Both the position numbers and the translations under genes were made by a program. Shown in pieces: positions 9,980 through 18,689 of a stretch of DNA of 64,000 bases (position 1 is its first letter; the number at the start of each line of letters is the position of its first letter). The stretch comes from Candidatus Amarobacillus elongatus (GTDB taxonomy: Bacteria > Chloroflexota > Dehalococcoidia > Tepidiformales > Tepidiformaceae): contig JADJBX010000005.1 in assembly GCA_016703545.1 (NCBI GenBank), positions 1 to 64,000 of the forward strand. The letters run 5' to 3'. Under the pieces are notes generated by a model, which ran no database searches, was not told where the DNA came from, and saw only the letters and a program-made list of their open reading frames with translations.

Positions 9980-10893
9980 ATGACGCTGTTGGTGGCGGGA
10001 TGGGTGGCGATCGACGAAATCGAAACGCCGTTCGCCAGGGTCGAGGATTCGCTCGGCGGGTCGGCGACGTGCGCGGCGATGGCGGCGGCGCTGTTCACGG
10101 ACGTGCGGCTGCTCGCGGCGGTGGGCGAGGACTTCCCGGCACACCACCGGGAGACGCTGGCGGCGGTTTCGGGGCTCGACCTCGCGGGGCTGACGGTGGA
10201 AGGACCGCGCACGAGCCGCTGGGGTGGGCGCTACCACTACGACATGAACACGCGCGACACGCTGTACACGGAGCTCGGGGTGAACGCGGCGTGGCGCCCG
10301 GTGCTGCCCGCCGGGTGGAGGATTCGACCACGGCGTTCCTCGCGGCGGGCGACCCGCTGATGCAGCGGACGCTCATCGAAGGGCTCCCTTCGGCGCGCGC
10401 GACGATGGTGGACACGATCAAGTTCTACATCGACGGCATGCCGGGCGAGCTGCGGGAGACGATGGGTGCGGCCGATTTCGTTACCGTGAACGAAAGCGAA
10501 GCGCGCGAAATCGCGGGGACGCCGAGCATCGCGAAGGCGGCGCGCGCGCTGCTCGCGGGCGGGCCCAAGGGCGTCATCGTGAAGCTGGGCGAATACGGGG
10601 CGGCGTTCGCGAGCGCGGAGGACTACTTCGTGGCGCCGGGGTACCCGCTGGAGGACGTCGTGGACCCGACGGGCGCGGGCGACGCGTTCGCGGGCGGGTT
10701 CCTGGGGTACCTCGACAGCGTGGACGTGGTCACGCCGGGGGCGATCCGGCGGGCGATCATCTACGGGTCGACGGTGGCGTCGTTCGATGTGGAGGGGTTC
10801 GGTCCTTCGCGGCTGCTGACGCTGACACGCGCCGAGGTGGAGGCGCGCTACCAGGAGTTCCGGCGGCTGACCCACTTCGAGGCCGGGGAGTAG
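9980..10893 (+). CDS. PfkB-family sugar/nucleoside kinase (frameshift)
   Basis: Ribokinase-like fold kinase. N-terminal strand LLVAGWVAIDEIETP followed by SLGGSATCAAMAAA (substrate-side GG motif), and the C-terminal anion-hole signature VDPTGAGDAFAGGFLGYL at about 10670-10715 with the catalytic Asp. One base is missing near 10315, where the frame changes. Length is about 304 residues. It starts 23 bases after mtnP and is followed within 3 bases by a GNAT gene, so it is probably co-transcribed. Context with mtnP and ahcY makes adenosine a good candidate substrate (adenosine kinase is in this family); methylthioribose or another sugar is possible. Specificity is not visible in the sequence. Confidence 0.85.
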
Positions 10894-10896
10894 GGA

Positions 10897-11740
10897 ATGG
10901 CGGAACGGGAGGTGCGGTGGCAGGGCGCGGCGCGCACGCACCTCGATTACGTGGTGCGGCCCGGATTTCGATCGCGACCACATCCGGTCGTTGTTGCGGC
11001 CGCGGATGGAGTACAGCGCATACGCGCTGGGGCAGCTCGAACCGGGGCTGTTTGAGCGAACGAGCTGGTACTGGTCGCGGGGGGACACGGGTTCGGGGCT
11101 GGTGCTTCACAGCCGCGGCGGGCTGGGCGAGGCCACGTTCGTGATGGGCGACACCGAGCGCGATTTCGGCGATCTTGAGCATCCATCCCGGGCCTGCGAA
11201 CACTTACGCGACCTGCCAGCCGCAGCACCTGGACGCGCTGCAACGGTGTACCGGCTGGCGAACCAGCAACCCATGATCCGGATGGCGGTGCGGCGTGACC
11301 GGTTCCGGGCGGTGGACGGGGCCGACGTGGTCGGCGCTCCGGGGGAGTGGATATCCGGCGGATCAACGCGCTCTACGGGAGCGAAGGCGGGCTGAGCTAC
11401 TACGTCCCAGAGCACATCGATGCGGGGGTGTACCGCGGCGTGGTGGCGATGGGCGGCTGGTAGCGGTGGCGGGGACGCATGTGTGTAGCGCGGTAAGGAA
11501 GGCGTGGCCGTCGTGGGCAACGTGTTCACGCATCCCGCGTACCGGGGGCGGGGGTTCGCCACGGCCGCGACGAGCGCGGTCACGGGTGCGCTGCTGGAGT
11601 TCTGCGAATACGTGGTGCTGACGGTGGACCCGAAGAACCTGCCGGCGGTCTCGGCGTACGAGCGGCTGGGGTACGGCGAGGTGTGCCAGCTGGTGGAAGC
11701 GAGCGCGCAGCGCCGGGACCCGTCCGGCATGGCAGCATGA
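10897..11740 (+). CDS. GNAT acetyltransferase, two-part, frameshifted
   Basis: About 280 residues when frames are joined. The N-terminal half contains LRPRMEYSAYALGQLEPGLFE; the C-terminal half has the acetyl-CoA binding motif VVGNVFTHPAYRGRGFATAATSAV at about 11505-11580 and ends with NLPAVSAYERLGY, the usual GNAT motif B. Start ATG 10897 lies 3 bases after the kinase stop, so translation is probably coupled. Frame changes occur near 10965, 11180, 11320 and 11480. Substrate unknown. Confidence 0.7.
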
Positions 11741-11890
11741 TGCGGCGCGTCCGGGCGGCTATCCGCGGGCGAAAGTACGATGGAGCCTTCGTAACGCTCT
11801 CACACTGACCGTGCCGCGACGGACGGACGGCTGACGAACGACCCCAAGCCATTCCCCGGGTGCGCGGCCAGGACCACCAGGAAGGAACAC

Positions 11891-13155
11891 ATGACCGTAC
11901 CGTCGGACATCGCAAACCCGACGCTGGCAGAACGGAGGAATCCCGGCGGATCGAATGGGCGGCGCGGGAGATGCCCGTGCTGAAGCTGATCCGCGAGCGG
12001 TTCGGGCGCGAAAAGCCGCTGAAGGGCATCCGGATGACGTCGTGCCTGCACGTGACAACGGAGACGGCGAACCTGGCGATCACGCTGCGCGACGCGGGGG
12101 CGGACCTGCGGGTGTGCGCGAGCAACCCGCTTTCGACGCAGGACGACGTAGCGGCGGCGCTCGTCCACGAGTACGGCATCCCGACGTTCGCGATTTGCGG
12201 CGAGGACAACGAGACGTACTACCGCCACATTCACCAGGCGCTCGAACACGGGCCGCAACTGACGATGGACGACGGCGCGGACGTGGTGGCGGTGCTGCAC
12301 AAGGACCGCCGGGACCTGCTGGCGGCGGTGCAGGGCGGCACGGAGGAGACGACGACGGGCGTCATCCGGCTGCGGGCGATGGCGAAGGACGGTGCGCTGG
12401 GCTACCCGATTGTGGCGATCAACGAGTCGGACACGAAGCACCTGTTCGACAACCGGTACGGGACGGGCCAATCGACGCTCGACGGCATCATCAGGGCGAC
12501 CAACGTGCTCCTCGCCGGGAAAACGGTCGTGGTGGCCGGCTATGGCTGGTGCGGCCGCGGCGTCGCGAGCCGGGCACGCGGGCTTGGCGCGCAGGTGGTG
12601 GTGACCCGAAGTCGACCCGGTGAAGGCGCTGGAGGCGGTGATGGACGGCTTCCAGGTGATGCCGATGGCGGAAGCCGCGCCGATCGCGGATTTCATCGTC
12701 ACGCTCACGGGCGACCTGAACGTCGTCGACCGGCCGCACCTGGAATGGATGAAGGACGGGGCGATGATGGCGAACAGCGGCCACTTCGACGCCGAGATCA
12801 ACCTGAAGGCGCTGACGGCCATGAGCGAAGGACGGCGGCGGATCCGTGACCACGTGGAGGAGTTCCGTCTCGGCGACGGCCGGAAGCTGTTCCTGCTCGG
12901 CGAAGGGCGGCTGGTGAACCTGGCGGCGGCGGAAGGCCACCCTGCCGCCGTGATGGATATGTCGTTCGCGAACCAGGCACTCGGCGCGGAGTGGATCGCG
13001 ACGAACCACCACAAGCTGGAGAAGCAGGTCTACGAGCTCCGGACGAGGTCGACAAGGAGATCGCGACGCTGAAGCTGCACGCGATGGACGTACGCATCGA
13101 CACGCTGACGGAAGAGCAGCAGCGGTACCTCACCTCATGGCAGGAAGGCACCTAA
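11891..13155 (+). CDS. ahcY: adenosylhomocysteinase (frameshifts)
   Basis: Hydrolyses S-adenosylhomocysteine to homocysteine and adenosine using tightly bound NAD. Motifs: MPVLKLIRERF, GIRMTSCLHVTTETANLAITL (substrate), CASNPLSTQDDVAAAL, EETTTGVIRL, AINESDTKHLFDNRYGTGQSTLDGIIRATN and the NAD-binding VVVAGYGWCGRGVASRARGLGA. The end LTEEQQRYLTSWQEGT is a shortened SahH C-terminus. Start ATG 11891 follows an AAGGAA box. Frameshifts near 11935, 12605 and 13045. Total about 421 residues, the usual length for bacterial enzymes without the 40-residue insertion. A strong terminator follows. Confidence 0.94.
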
Positions 13156-13183
13156 GCCGTACGCCGCACCGGTGACATGGCGA

Positions 13184-13211
13184 GAAGGCCCCCCGGGATT
13201 GGGGGGCCTTC
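13184..13211 (+). terminator. rho-independent terminator after ahcY
   Basis: GAAGGCCCCCC / GGGGGGCCTTC 11-bp stem with a 6-base loop and a short CTTC tail, 28 bases after the ahcY stop. It ends the plus-strand salvage block and separates it from the convergent gene at 13222. Confidence 0.75.
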
Positions 13212-13221
13212 TTCGCGTGCG

Positions 13222-13437
13222 TTACTCGGACGGAGGGGGCGGGTCCGGCTCGTCCGGGTGGTGGGCGCCGAGGCGCGAGGCGATGGGGAAGGCGAGCACG
13301 ACGCCCGCCACCGCGGCGGCTCCGAGCAACACGAGGGCGCGGTCGCCGGTGACCAGGCCGACGACCACGGCAATGGCGCCCACGGCGGCGGCGACCCACG
13401 GCAGGCGGTTGCCCAGCGGCAGCACGGGCAATCTCAC
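13222..13437 (-). CDS. small two-helix membrane protein
   Basis: A 71-residue product from GTG 13437. Two hydrophobic segments (WVAAAVGAIAVVVGLVTG, about residues 13-30, and ALVLLGAAAVAGVVLAF, about 34-50) are followed by a short acidic, proline-rich tail ending PDPPPPSE. No known domain recognised. It lies 44 bases after the thyX stop on the same strand and may be co-transcribed with it. Longer in-frame extensions overlap thyX and are unlikely. Confidence 0.5.
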   Translation of the reverse strand: MRLPVLPLGNRLPWVAAAVGAIAVVVGLVTGDRALVLLGAAAVAGVVLAFPIASRLGAHHPDEPDPPPPSE

Positions 13438-13480
13438 GGGCGAACCCGGCGAGGGGCGGCGCCGCCGGAATGGTGGCAGC

Positions 13481-14305
13481 TCACAGCAGGCGTGGTTCCG
13501 GGTCCTCGGACTCAATGGCGGCCCAGTCCTCGTCACGGAGGGGAGCCAGTTCGCCCTTGCGGTGGGCGTCGTACAGGCGGAAGAGGGCATCCTTGTGGGG
13601 CCGGACGCGTCCGATGGGGCACTCGGCCCAATCCTTCTCCGATTCGTCGCAGTACCCGAGGCGGAACTCACCGCACTTGGGCTGGAGGTAGCGGGCCAGC
13701 TCGGGCACGACCTTCATGACCTCGGAGCGCATGAGCGCCGCCACCTTGCGAAACTCCCACTGCGCGCGGGTGCAGAGGCGGAGGTCGCAGATGTGGAGCA
13801 GGCTCTGGAAGTTGACGGTGATCTTGAAGTTCGTGTTCGTCGCGTTCGGCAGGAGGAAGCGGGCATCCTCGGCGGGCACACCGGCGGCGACCAGCTCCTC
13901 GTACAGCTCGCCGACGCGGCCGAACAGCTCCTCCATCTTCCCGTCCATCCCGGCCTTCTTCACGGTGTCCGGGATGGTGTAGGGGAATTCGCCGCCCTTG
14001 TACGTGACGTACCGCTGGCTCTGCTGTTCGAAGGAGATACCGACGCGGTGGCGGACGAACTGGTGGCTGAAGGCGCGCGAGACGCCGGAGATGCCGAACT
14101 CGAAGTAGACCTGCTCCAGGGGGCTCGCGTGGCCCGTCTTGAGGCGCTCCTCGATGAAGCCCCGCATCTGCTCCTCGGTGATGCGGTCGTCATCGATGCG
14201 GGCGAAGACCTGCTGGGGCGTGAGGGCGCTGTAGCAGGTGCGGTAGGCCATGTAGAGCGAGCGCATGGGCTCGGGGGAATGCGAGAGAAGGGTGACTCGA
14301 ATCAT
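13481..14305 (-). CDS. thyX: FAD-dependent thymidylate synthase
   Basis: Flavin-dependent methylation of dUMP to dTMP with methylenetetrahydrofolate and NADPH. The 274-residue protein has the ThyX core: HASPLEQVYFEFGISGVSRAFSHQFVRHR, the signature RHR (about residues 87-89) followed by SQRY, FLLPNATNTNFKITVN in the dUMP site, and a Cys-containing C-terminal extension (PKCGEFRLGYCDESEKDW) that could form a metal site. In the signature, eight residues separate RHR from the Ser, against seven in the commonly quoted RHRx7S form. Start MIRVTLL at 14305. No frameshift. Presence of ThyX suggests ThyA may be absent from the genome. Confidence 0.93.
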   Translation of the reverse strand: MIRVTLLSHSPEPMRSLYMAYRTCYSALTPQQVFARIDDDRITEEQMRGFIEERLKTGHASPLEQVYFEFGISGVSRAFSHQFVRHRVGISFEQQSQRYVTYKGGEFPYTIPDTVKKAGMDGKMEELFGRVGELYEELVAAGVPAEDARFLLPNATNTNFKITVNFQSLLHICDLRLCTRAQWEFRKVAALMRSEVMKVVPELARYLQPKCGEFRLGYCDESEKDWAECPIGRVRPHKDALFRLYDAHRKGELAPLRDEDWAAIESEDPEPRLL

Positions 14306-14457
14306 GGAGGGGCCGATCTCCGGGCGGGTGCGCGGGCACGTCCCGGGTCTGGGGCGTCCTGCGAGATGAGCATACAGGGTGAGGATTGGCCGCCGCCGGT
14401 TCGAACGGCGGCACTGCACGGCGAACTCACGGAGGAGATGCCAGCCATAGCGAACCT

Positions 14458-15136
14458 TACACCGCGCCTCGGTAGTCGCGCACGAGCAGGGGTTTACCGC
14501 GCGAGTTCGTTCCAGGCGGCGGCGCTGATGCGCGCGATGGGGTCCCAGACCCAGCCATGGGCCGAAAGGACGGCGATGACGTACGTCCCGCCGGGTGCTT
14601 CGACGAAGCCGATGTCGTGGGTGAGGCCTTCCCAGGTACCGGTCTTGTTCCCGGCGGTGGCGCCGGGCGGGAGGCCGGCGGGAATGCCTTCGCGCCACTC
14701 CTGGGCGAGGAGCAGGTCGCGGGCATGGCGCCGGGCGTCTGGGGAGAGGTTTTCGCCGCGAACGATGGCCTCCATGAGGCGGGCCATGCCGGCGGCGGTC
14801 GCGGGGAGGTCGCGGGTGTTGACGGAGAGGTCGGCGGCGCCGATGCGCCGCAGAGTGGCGTCGACGTTCGCCGCACCCACGAGATGGAGGAGGGGCGACA
14901 GCGGAGGCGTTGTCGGAGCGTGACCATGGCGCGAAGGGCGTGGGACGAACGTGACGTTAAAGCCGTCGCCGGTGGTGAGGTTGGCGGCACCGATGGCGGA
15001 GGCGAAGACGGCGACAAGGAGAACGAGGAGGACAGGAAGATGCCGCGCCGATTCTTCCATCGCGCAGTGACCTTGTCCCGCCGGGTCAAAGCATGGCCGA
15101 AAGCACAGGTGCGATGCAAGCGAGTGTGCTGGTTCA
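14458..15136 (-). pseudogene. class A beta-lactamase-like serine hydrolase, 5'-truncated by IS copy 2
   Basis: The C-terminal part of a penicillin-recognising enzyme. Visible blocks are LSDNASAVALLHLVGAANVDATL (SDN motif, recovered by a one-base shift near 14920), ARLMEAIVRGENLSPDARR, and NKTGTWEGLTHDIGFVE (KTG box) with VIAVLS. The upstream catalytic S-x-x-K region is not present between the SDN motif and the IS boundary at 15153, and there is no family-like N-terminus. The first 60-odd residues before SDN resemble no part of the family. The frame ends near 14460. Without the active-site serine the product would be inactive, so I treat it as a remnant. Confidence 0.6.
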
Positions 15137-16219
15137 CGACGTTAGTGACACTCCCTGGGCTGGTGAGATGTTGAAGTTGCGGTGGAGGAATTCGGCGGGG
15201 GTGAGGAAGCCGAGAGCCTGGTGCGGGCGGAGGTGGTTGTAGGTGTGTTCCCAGCGGCGGAGATGGCCCTGGAAGCCCGCGACGGTGGGGGTTGCATCAA
15301 GGGCAGTTGTAGAACTCCTCCCAGTAAGTGCCGGTTCGCGCGCTCGACCCGGCCGTTGGCTTGGGGCTGCGTGGCGGCAGTTCGAAGAAGGATGCCCTTC
15401 TGTTGGCGGGCATCCTCGAAGCCGGCCATGAACTCCGAGCCGCCGTCCACCTGGATGGCACGGATGGGGAAGGGGCTGCGGGCGATGATCGCGTCAAGCG
15501 CTTTCGTGGCGAGTGTCGCCGTGGCATTGCCCGCGATGGTGGGCACGGACCAGCGGCTGACGACGTCGACGGCGGTGAACTGCTTCAGCACGACGCCCGG
15601 CTCCGGGCGCACGTCCATCGTGTCGAGCTGGACGATGTCCCCGGGCAACTTCGCTTCGTATCCTCTCGGCTTGCGGGTGGCGTACTGGCGCTTCCACTGG
15701 CGCCGCCGGGCGGAGAAGCGACGCAGCGGTTCGAGGAGCTGCCGGGTGCGCCTTAGATACGCGAGGATGCGTCCCACCCTGGACGCACTGAGGTGCAGGC
15801 CCTGGCGAGCGAGGAGCACCACGAGCTTGAGCTTTCCAGGGCCGGGTGGCGCTCCTGAGCGCCTTGACGGCGAGATCTCCTCCTTCATCCGGTCGCCTGT
15901 TTGCAGTGCTTCGGCCGAGAGCTGCGGTCCTCGAGCGAGCGGAGGTCGTTGGGGTTGTAGCGGCGTGAGCCAGCGATAGAACGTCTGGCGAGCGATGGTG
16001 GTGAAGTGGCGGCAGGTCTTGCTTACGTTCTCGCCGTTGGCCAGGTGCCAGTCGATGATCCGCAGGCGCCGCAGGGCGGCGGGCTGAGGTCGGGCCAGTC
16101 CTGGCGGGCAATACGAAGCAGTTAGCCGGAAGTCCGAATACTCTCACGTCACCGCCCGTGGCGGGCAGGGTGGACTCAGACAGGGGTGCATCTCCTGTAG
16201 GTTTGGTGCTGACACGCAT
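15134..16219 (-). CDS. IS transposase (IS481-like DDE), copy 2, frameshifted
   Basis: Same protein as at 5472-6570: LHLSASRVGRILAYL, DIVQLDTMDVRP, IQVDGGSEFMAGFED, GRVERANRHL and LSASSPPP/FLTPAEF-type ending in shifted frames. At least seven single-base differences from copy 1 alter the frame (for example near 15300, 15345, 15385, 15835, 15880 and 15960), so this copy as read is not translatable in one frame. Start ATG 16219. As in copy 1, the reading frame leaves the element before stopping, here at TGA 15134-15136. Confidence 0.75.
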
Positions 16220-16352
16220 CCCTGGGGGCACCTCTTCCTCTTCCTGGAACTCCCTGGCTGGAGCAGCGCTCGCGAGGCCCGAGGGACCGCGCAATTGCCT
16301 ACACCGTTACCCCGCTCTCCGAACTGTCTCGTATGTCTTCGGACCTGATCAG
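15153..16352 (-). mobile_element. insertion sequence copy 2 (IS481-like, about 1.2 kb)
   Basis: Direct repeat of the element at 5500-6706, same orientation, near-identical apart from single-base indels. Left flank is the truncated beta-lactamase-like gene; right flank is 32 bases upstream of a small membrane-protein gene. No target-site duplication is visible. With copy 1 it brackets 8.4 kb carrying apt to thyX. Confidence 0.85.
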
Positions 16353-16384
16353 CGAGGGCTGGCGTGCGGGCGTAGGATGGTGGC

Positions 16385-16808
16385 ATGGGCCAGCTCTTCT
16401 TCTTCCTGCTCGTGTTCATCGTGCCGCTGGCGGTGTACCTGCTGAATGCCTACAACGCGCGGCGGCCGACGGGAATCGCGGGCGGGGTGGAGCCGCCGAA
16501 GAAGGCGAAGACGGTGAAGCCGCGGCGGGCAAAGGCGACTCCGGCCCGGGGCCAGATTCGCCTGCAACTGCGGGCGCGACTGGGCGCACCTGTGCCTTTC
16601 GCTGGTTGGCGCTCGGGCCGCGTGCCGGTGGTGTACCGCCGAGCCAGTGGAGCCGACGCCCTTTCCGCGGAGCGCTCCCGTGACGGAGCCCGCGACGGCG
16701 ACGGCGCCCGAGGGGGACGCGGGGACGGGCAGCGCGACCGAACGTCCGGCGCCGATCGACATCATCGCGGAAGCGGAAAAGATCCTGGACGACAGCCGCA
16801 AGGAGTAA
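16385..16808 (+). CDS. small membrane-anchored protein, frameshifted
   Basis: N-terminal membrane segment (QLFFFLLVFIVPLAVYLLNAY, residues 3-23), then a basic stretch (PPKKAKTVKPRRAKA), and in later frames a proline/threonine-rich linker (PTPFPRSAPVTEPATATAPEG) ending with a helix PIDIIAEAEKILDDSRKE before the stop at 16806-16808. Two frame changes, near 16580 and 16650. About 140 residues. It resembles small bitopic proteins with a cytoplasmic acidic tail; no family recognised. Terminator-like hairpin follows. Confidence 0.5.
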
Positions 16809-16813
16809 GGCGC

Positions 16814-16836
16814 GGCCGGCAGACGAACTGCCGGCC
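16814..16836 (+). terminator. hairpin after small membrane protein gene
   Basis: Perfect 9-bp stem GGCCGGCAG / CTGCCGGCC with ACGAA loop, 5 bases after the stop codon. No T-tract. Confidence 0.5.
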
Positions 16837-16839
16837 ACG

Positions 16840-17214
16840 CCAGGTGGAGGCTTGCCCCGGCGCGACGCCGGCGCACGCGGGCGGGGGCCACGCGCCATCT
16901 GCCGGGATCGCCGCCGCGCGAGTCACTGTACGGGGCGGCCGGGCGCCGAAGCGCCTTCGCCCCCGCATGGTGATTTCGCGGGTCTCCGCGAGGCATCGCA
17001 TCGACCGTGGCGGCTCGCGGTTCTCCGCTGCCCGCCACCGGCTGACCGTTTCACCCCGCCTCCAACGCCCGGGACTGTACCGGAGACGAACGGGCGCGGA
17101 CAGGGCGTTATGACGCTCGCGGAGCATGCTTCACGCAGGATTGACGATGGGCGCGGATTACGTCCGTCGCGATTCCGGGGATGCCCTTGGAGTATGCCCG
17201 GATGGGAACGGCGT
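16840..17214. other. intergenic region without a recognisable gene
   Basis: About 375 bases between two converging genes. Open frames here are shadows without start context, family-like sequence or ribosome-binding site. No RNA gene, repeat or clear promoter was seen. Confidence 0.5.
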
Positions 17215-18030
17215 TTATGTCGCGATGCCGGGCGCGACAACCCCCTCCTCGATGAGCGACTCCAGCGGGTACCAGCTGCGGTAGTCGACGGCATCGACGA
17301 AGCCCATGCGCCGGTAGACGGGGTGGCCGAGCGCGGTGGCCTGCAGGCCGGCGGCGAAGCAGCCCTCGCGGCGGCCTTCTTCGAGGGCGTGGCGCGTCAT
17401 CGCCTCGCCGAAGCCGCGGCGCCGGTAGGGAACGAGCGTGCTGACGTTGAAGATGCCGGCGATGCCGTGGCTTGCGACGAGGGTCGTGGTGGCCACGGGA
17501 CGGCCGTCCGCGAACCCGAGGAAGTGGCTGAACCCGGGGCGGCCGAGGAGCGAGGGGTGCCCGAACATTTCGAACAGGCGGCGGGCGGTGCCAAAGCCGG
17601 CCGACATGGTGTCGACGAACAGGCGGGCGTCGGCGGGGGTGGTGACCTCGCGGATGGCGAGGGAGGTGGGCGGCGGCGCTGCCGCGGGCGCGAGGCTGGG
17701 GAGCGCCATCCCCGCGATGCGCGGCCCGGCCTCGATCGCCGAGGCGTTCGCGAAGGCGGGGGCGACCTCGGGCGGGGCGATGATGCACCAGGGCACGCCG
17801 GCGGCGGCGAAGAACTGCGAGGCATGGTCGAGCAGGATCTCGGCGTCGACGGGCGGGCGCAGGACGAACAGGCGGTTGAACTCTGAGCGGTCGACGCCGG
17901 TGGCGACGGCGGTGGCGCCCTCGGACTCCCAGACGGCGCCACCGGGGAGGGCGCGGCCCATGACCCGGTAGGCTTCGGCGAAGTTTTCGTGGAGGCGGGT
18001 GAGCAGGCCGGGGGAGAGGACGTCGTCCAT
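17215..18030 (-). CDS. GNAT-family N-acetyltransferase
   Basis: 271 residues, uninterrupted. The N-terminal half (MDDVLSPGLLTRLHENFAEAYRVMG) is a degenerate acetyltransferase-like region; the C-terminal half holds the acetyl-CoA motif GIFNVSTLVPYRRRGFGEAMTRHAL and ends with GHPVYRRMGFVDAVDYRSW, the typical motif B. The two-half architecture resembles GNATs acting on small molecules. Start ATG 18030 is preferred over an upstream in-frame ATG because of the better N-terminus. Substrate unknown; it diverges from the gene at 18088. Confidence 0.85.
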   Translation of the reverse strand: MDDVLSPGLLTRLHENFAEAYRVMGRALPGGAVWESEGATAVATGVDRSEFNRLFVLRPPVDAEILLDHASQFFAAAGVPWCIIAPPEVAPAFANASAIEAGPRIAGMALPSLAPAAAPPPTSLAIREVTTPADARLFVDTMSAGFGTARRLFEMFGHPSLLGRPGFSHFLGFADGRPVATTTLVASHGIAGIFNVSTLVPYRRRGFGEAMTRHALEEGRREGCFAAGLQATALGHPVYRRMGFVDAVDYRSWYPLESLIEEGVVAPGIAT

Positions 18031-18087
18031 CGCGGCGAGTGTAGCGCAGTCGCGCGGGCGATTCGTACGATGCGCCGCGGACGGCAC

Positions 18088-18689
18088 ATGGCGACGGATT
18101 ACGGCCCATGGGAACCGCTGACCATCCCGGCGATCGCCGCGGAGATGGTGGGGTTCGCCCGTCCGTGGTGGGTGGCGGGCGGGTATGCCCTGGAAGCGTT
18201 CGCGGGCCGATCGTGGCGCGGGCACGGGGATGTGGACGTGGGGCTGTTCGGCGAAGACGCGGCAGCCGTGCGTGCGCACCTTGCGGGGTGGGACGCGTGG
18301 GCGGCATGGCCGGCGGGGACGCTCGTGCCGTGGCCGGCGGGCGAGCCGCTCCCCGGCGAGGCGCACGACATCTGGGTGCGCCGCGACGCCGGCTCGCCCT
18401 GGGCGTTCCAGCTCATGTTCGATCGGCGCGACGGGGACGACTGGGTGTTCCGGCGTGATGCGGCGGTGCGGCTTCCGGCGGCGGAGCTGACATGGGAACG
18501 GGACGGCGTGCGCTACATCCGGCCCGAGTGCAGCTGCTGTACAAGGCGAAGGGCCAGCGGCCGAAGGACGAGGCCGACTTCGCGGAAGTCGCGCCGCTGC
18601 TCGGGCCGGCCGAGCGGCGGTGGCTCCGGGAGCAGCTGGAGAGGCTGCACTCGGGCCACGCGTGGCTGGGGCGATTGCCCGCCAGTTAG
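18088..18689 (+). CDS. nucleotidyltransferase-like protein (frameshift)
   Basis: Resembles the aminoglycoside 2''-adenylyltransferase-like fold: WWVAGGYALEAFAG followed by HGDVDVGLFGEDAAAVRAHLAGW, where the GG...DVDV pattern supplies the metal-binding acidic pair. The end (LLYKAKGQRPKDEADFAEVAPLL) is the conserved C-terminal helix of this group. One base is missing near 18525. About 200 residues. ATG 18088 chosen; ATG 18070 is in frame upstream. Its substrate is not predictable, and the family includes many members with no shown antibiotic activity. Confidence 0.7.

Noticed and set aside
11741..11890. Possible SAH or SAM riboswitch in the ahcY leader
   Set aside because: I could not match the conserved SAH or SAM riboswitch core elements in this leader; only an ordinary RBS is visible.
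13172..14923. 583-codon plus-strand frame opposite thyX
   Set aside because: thyX on the minus strand is unambiguous; the plus frame shows no motif.
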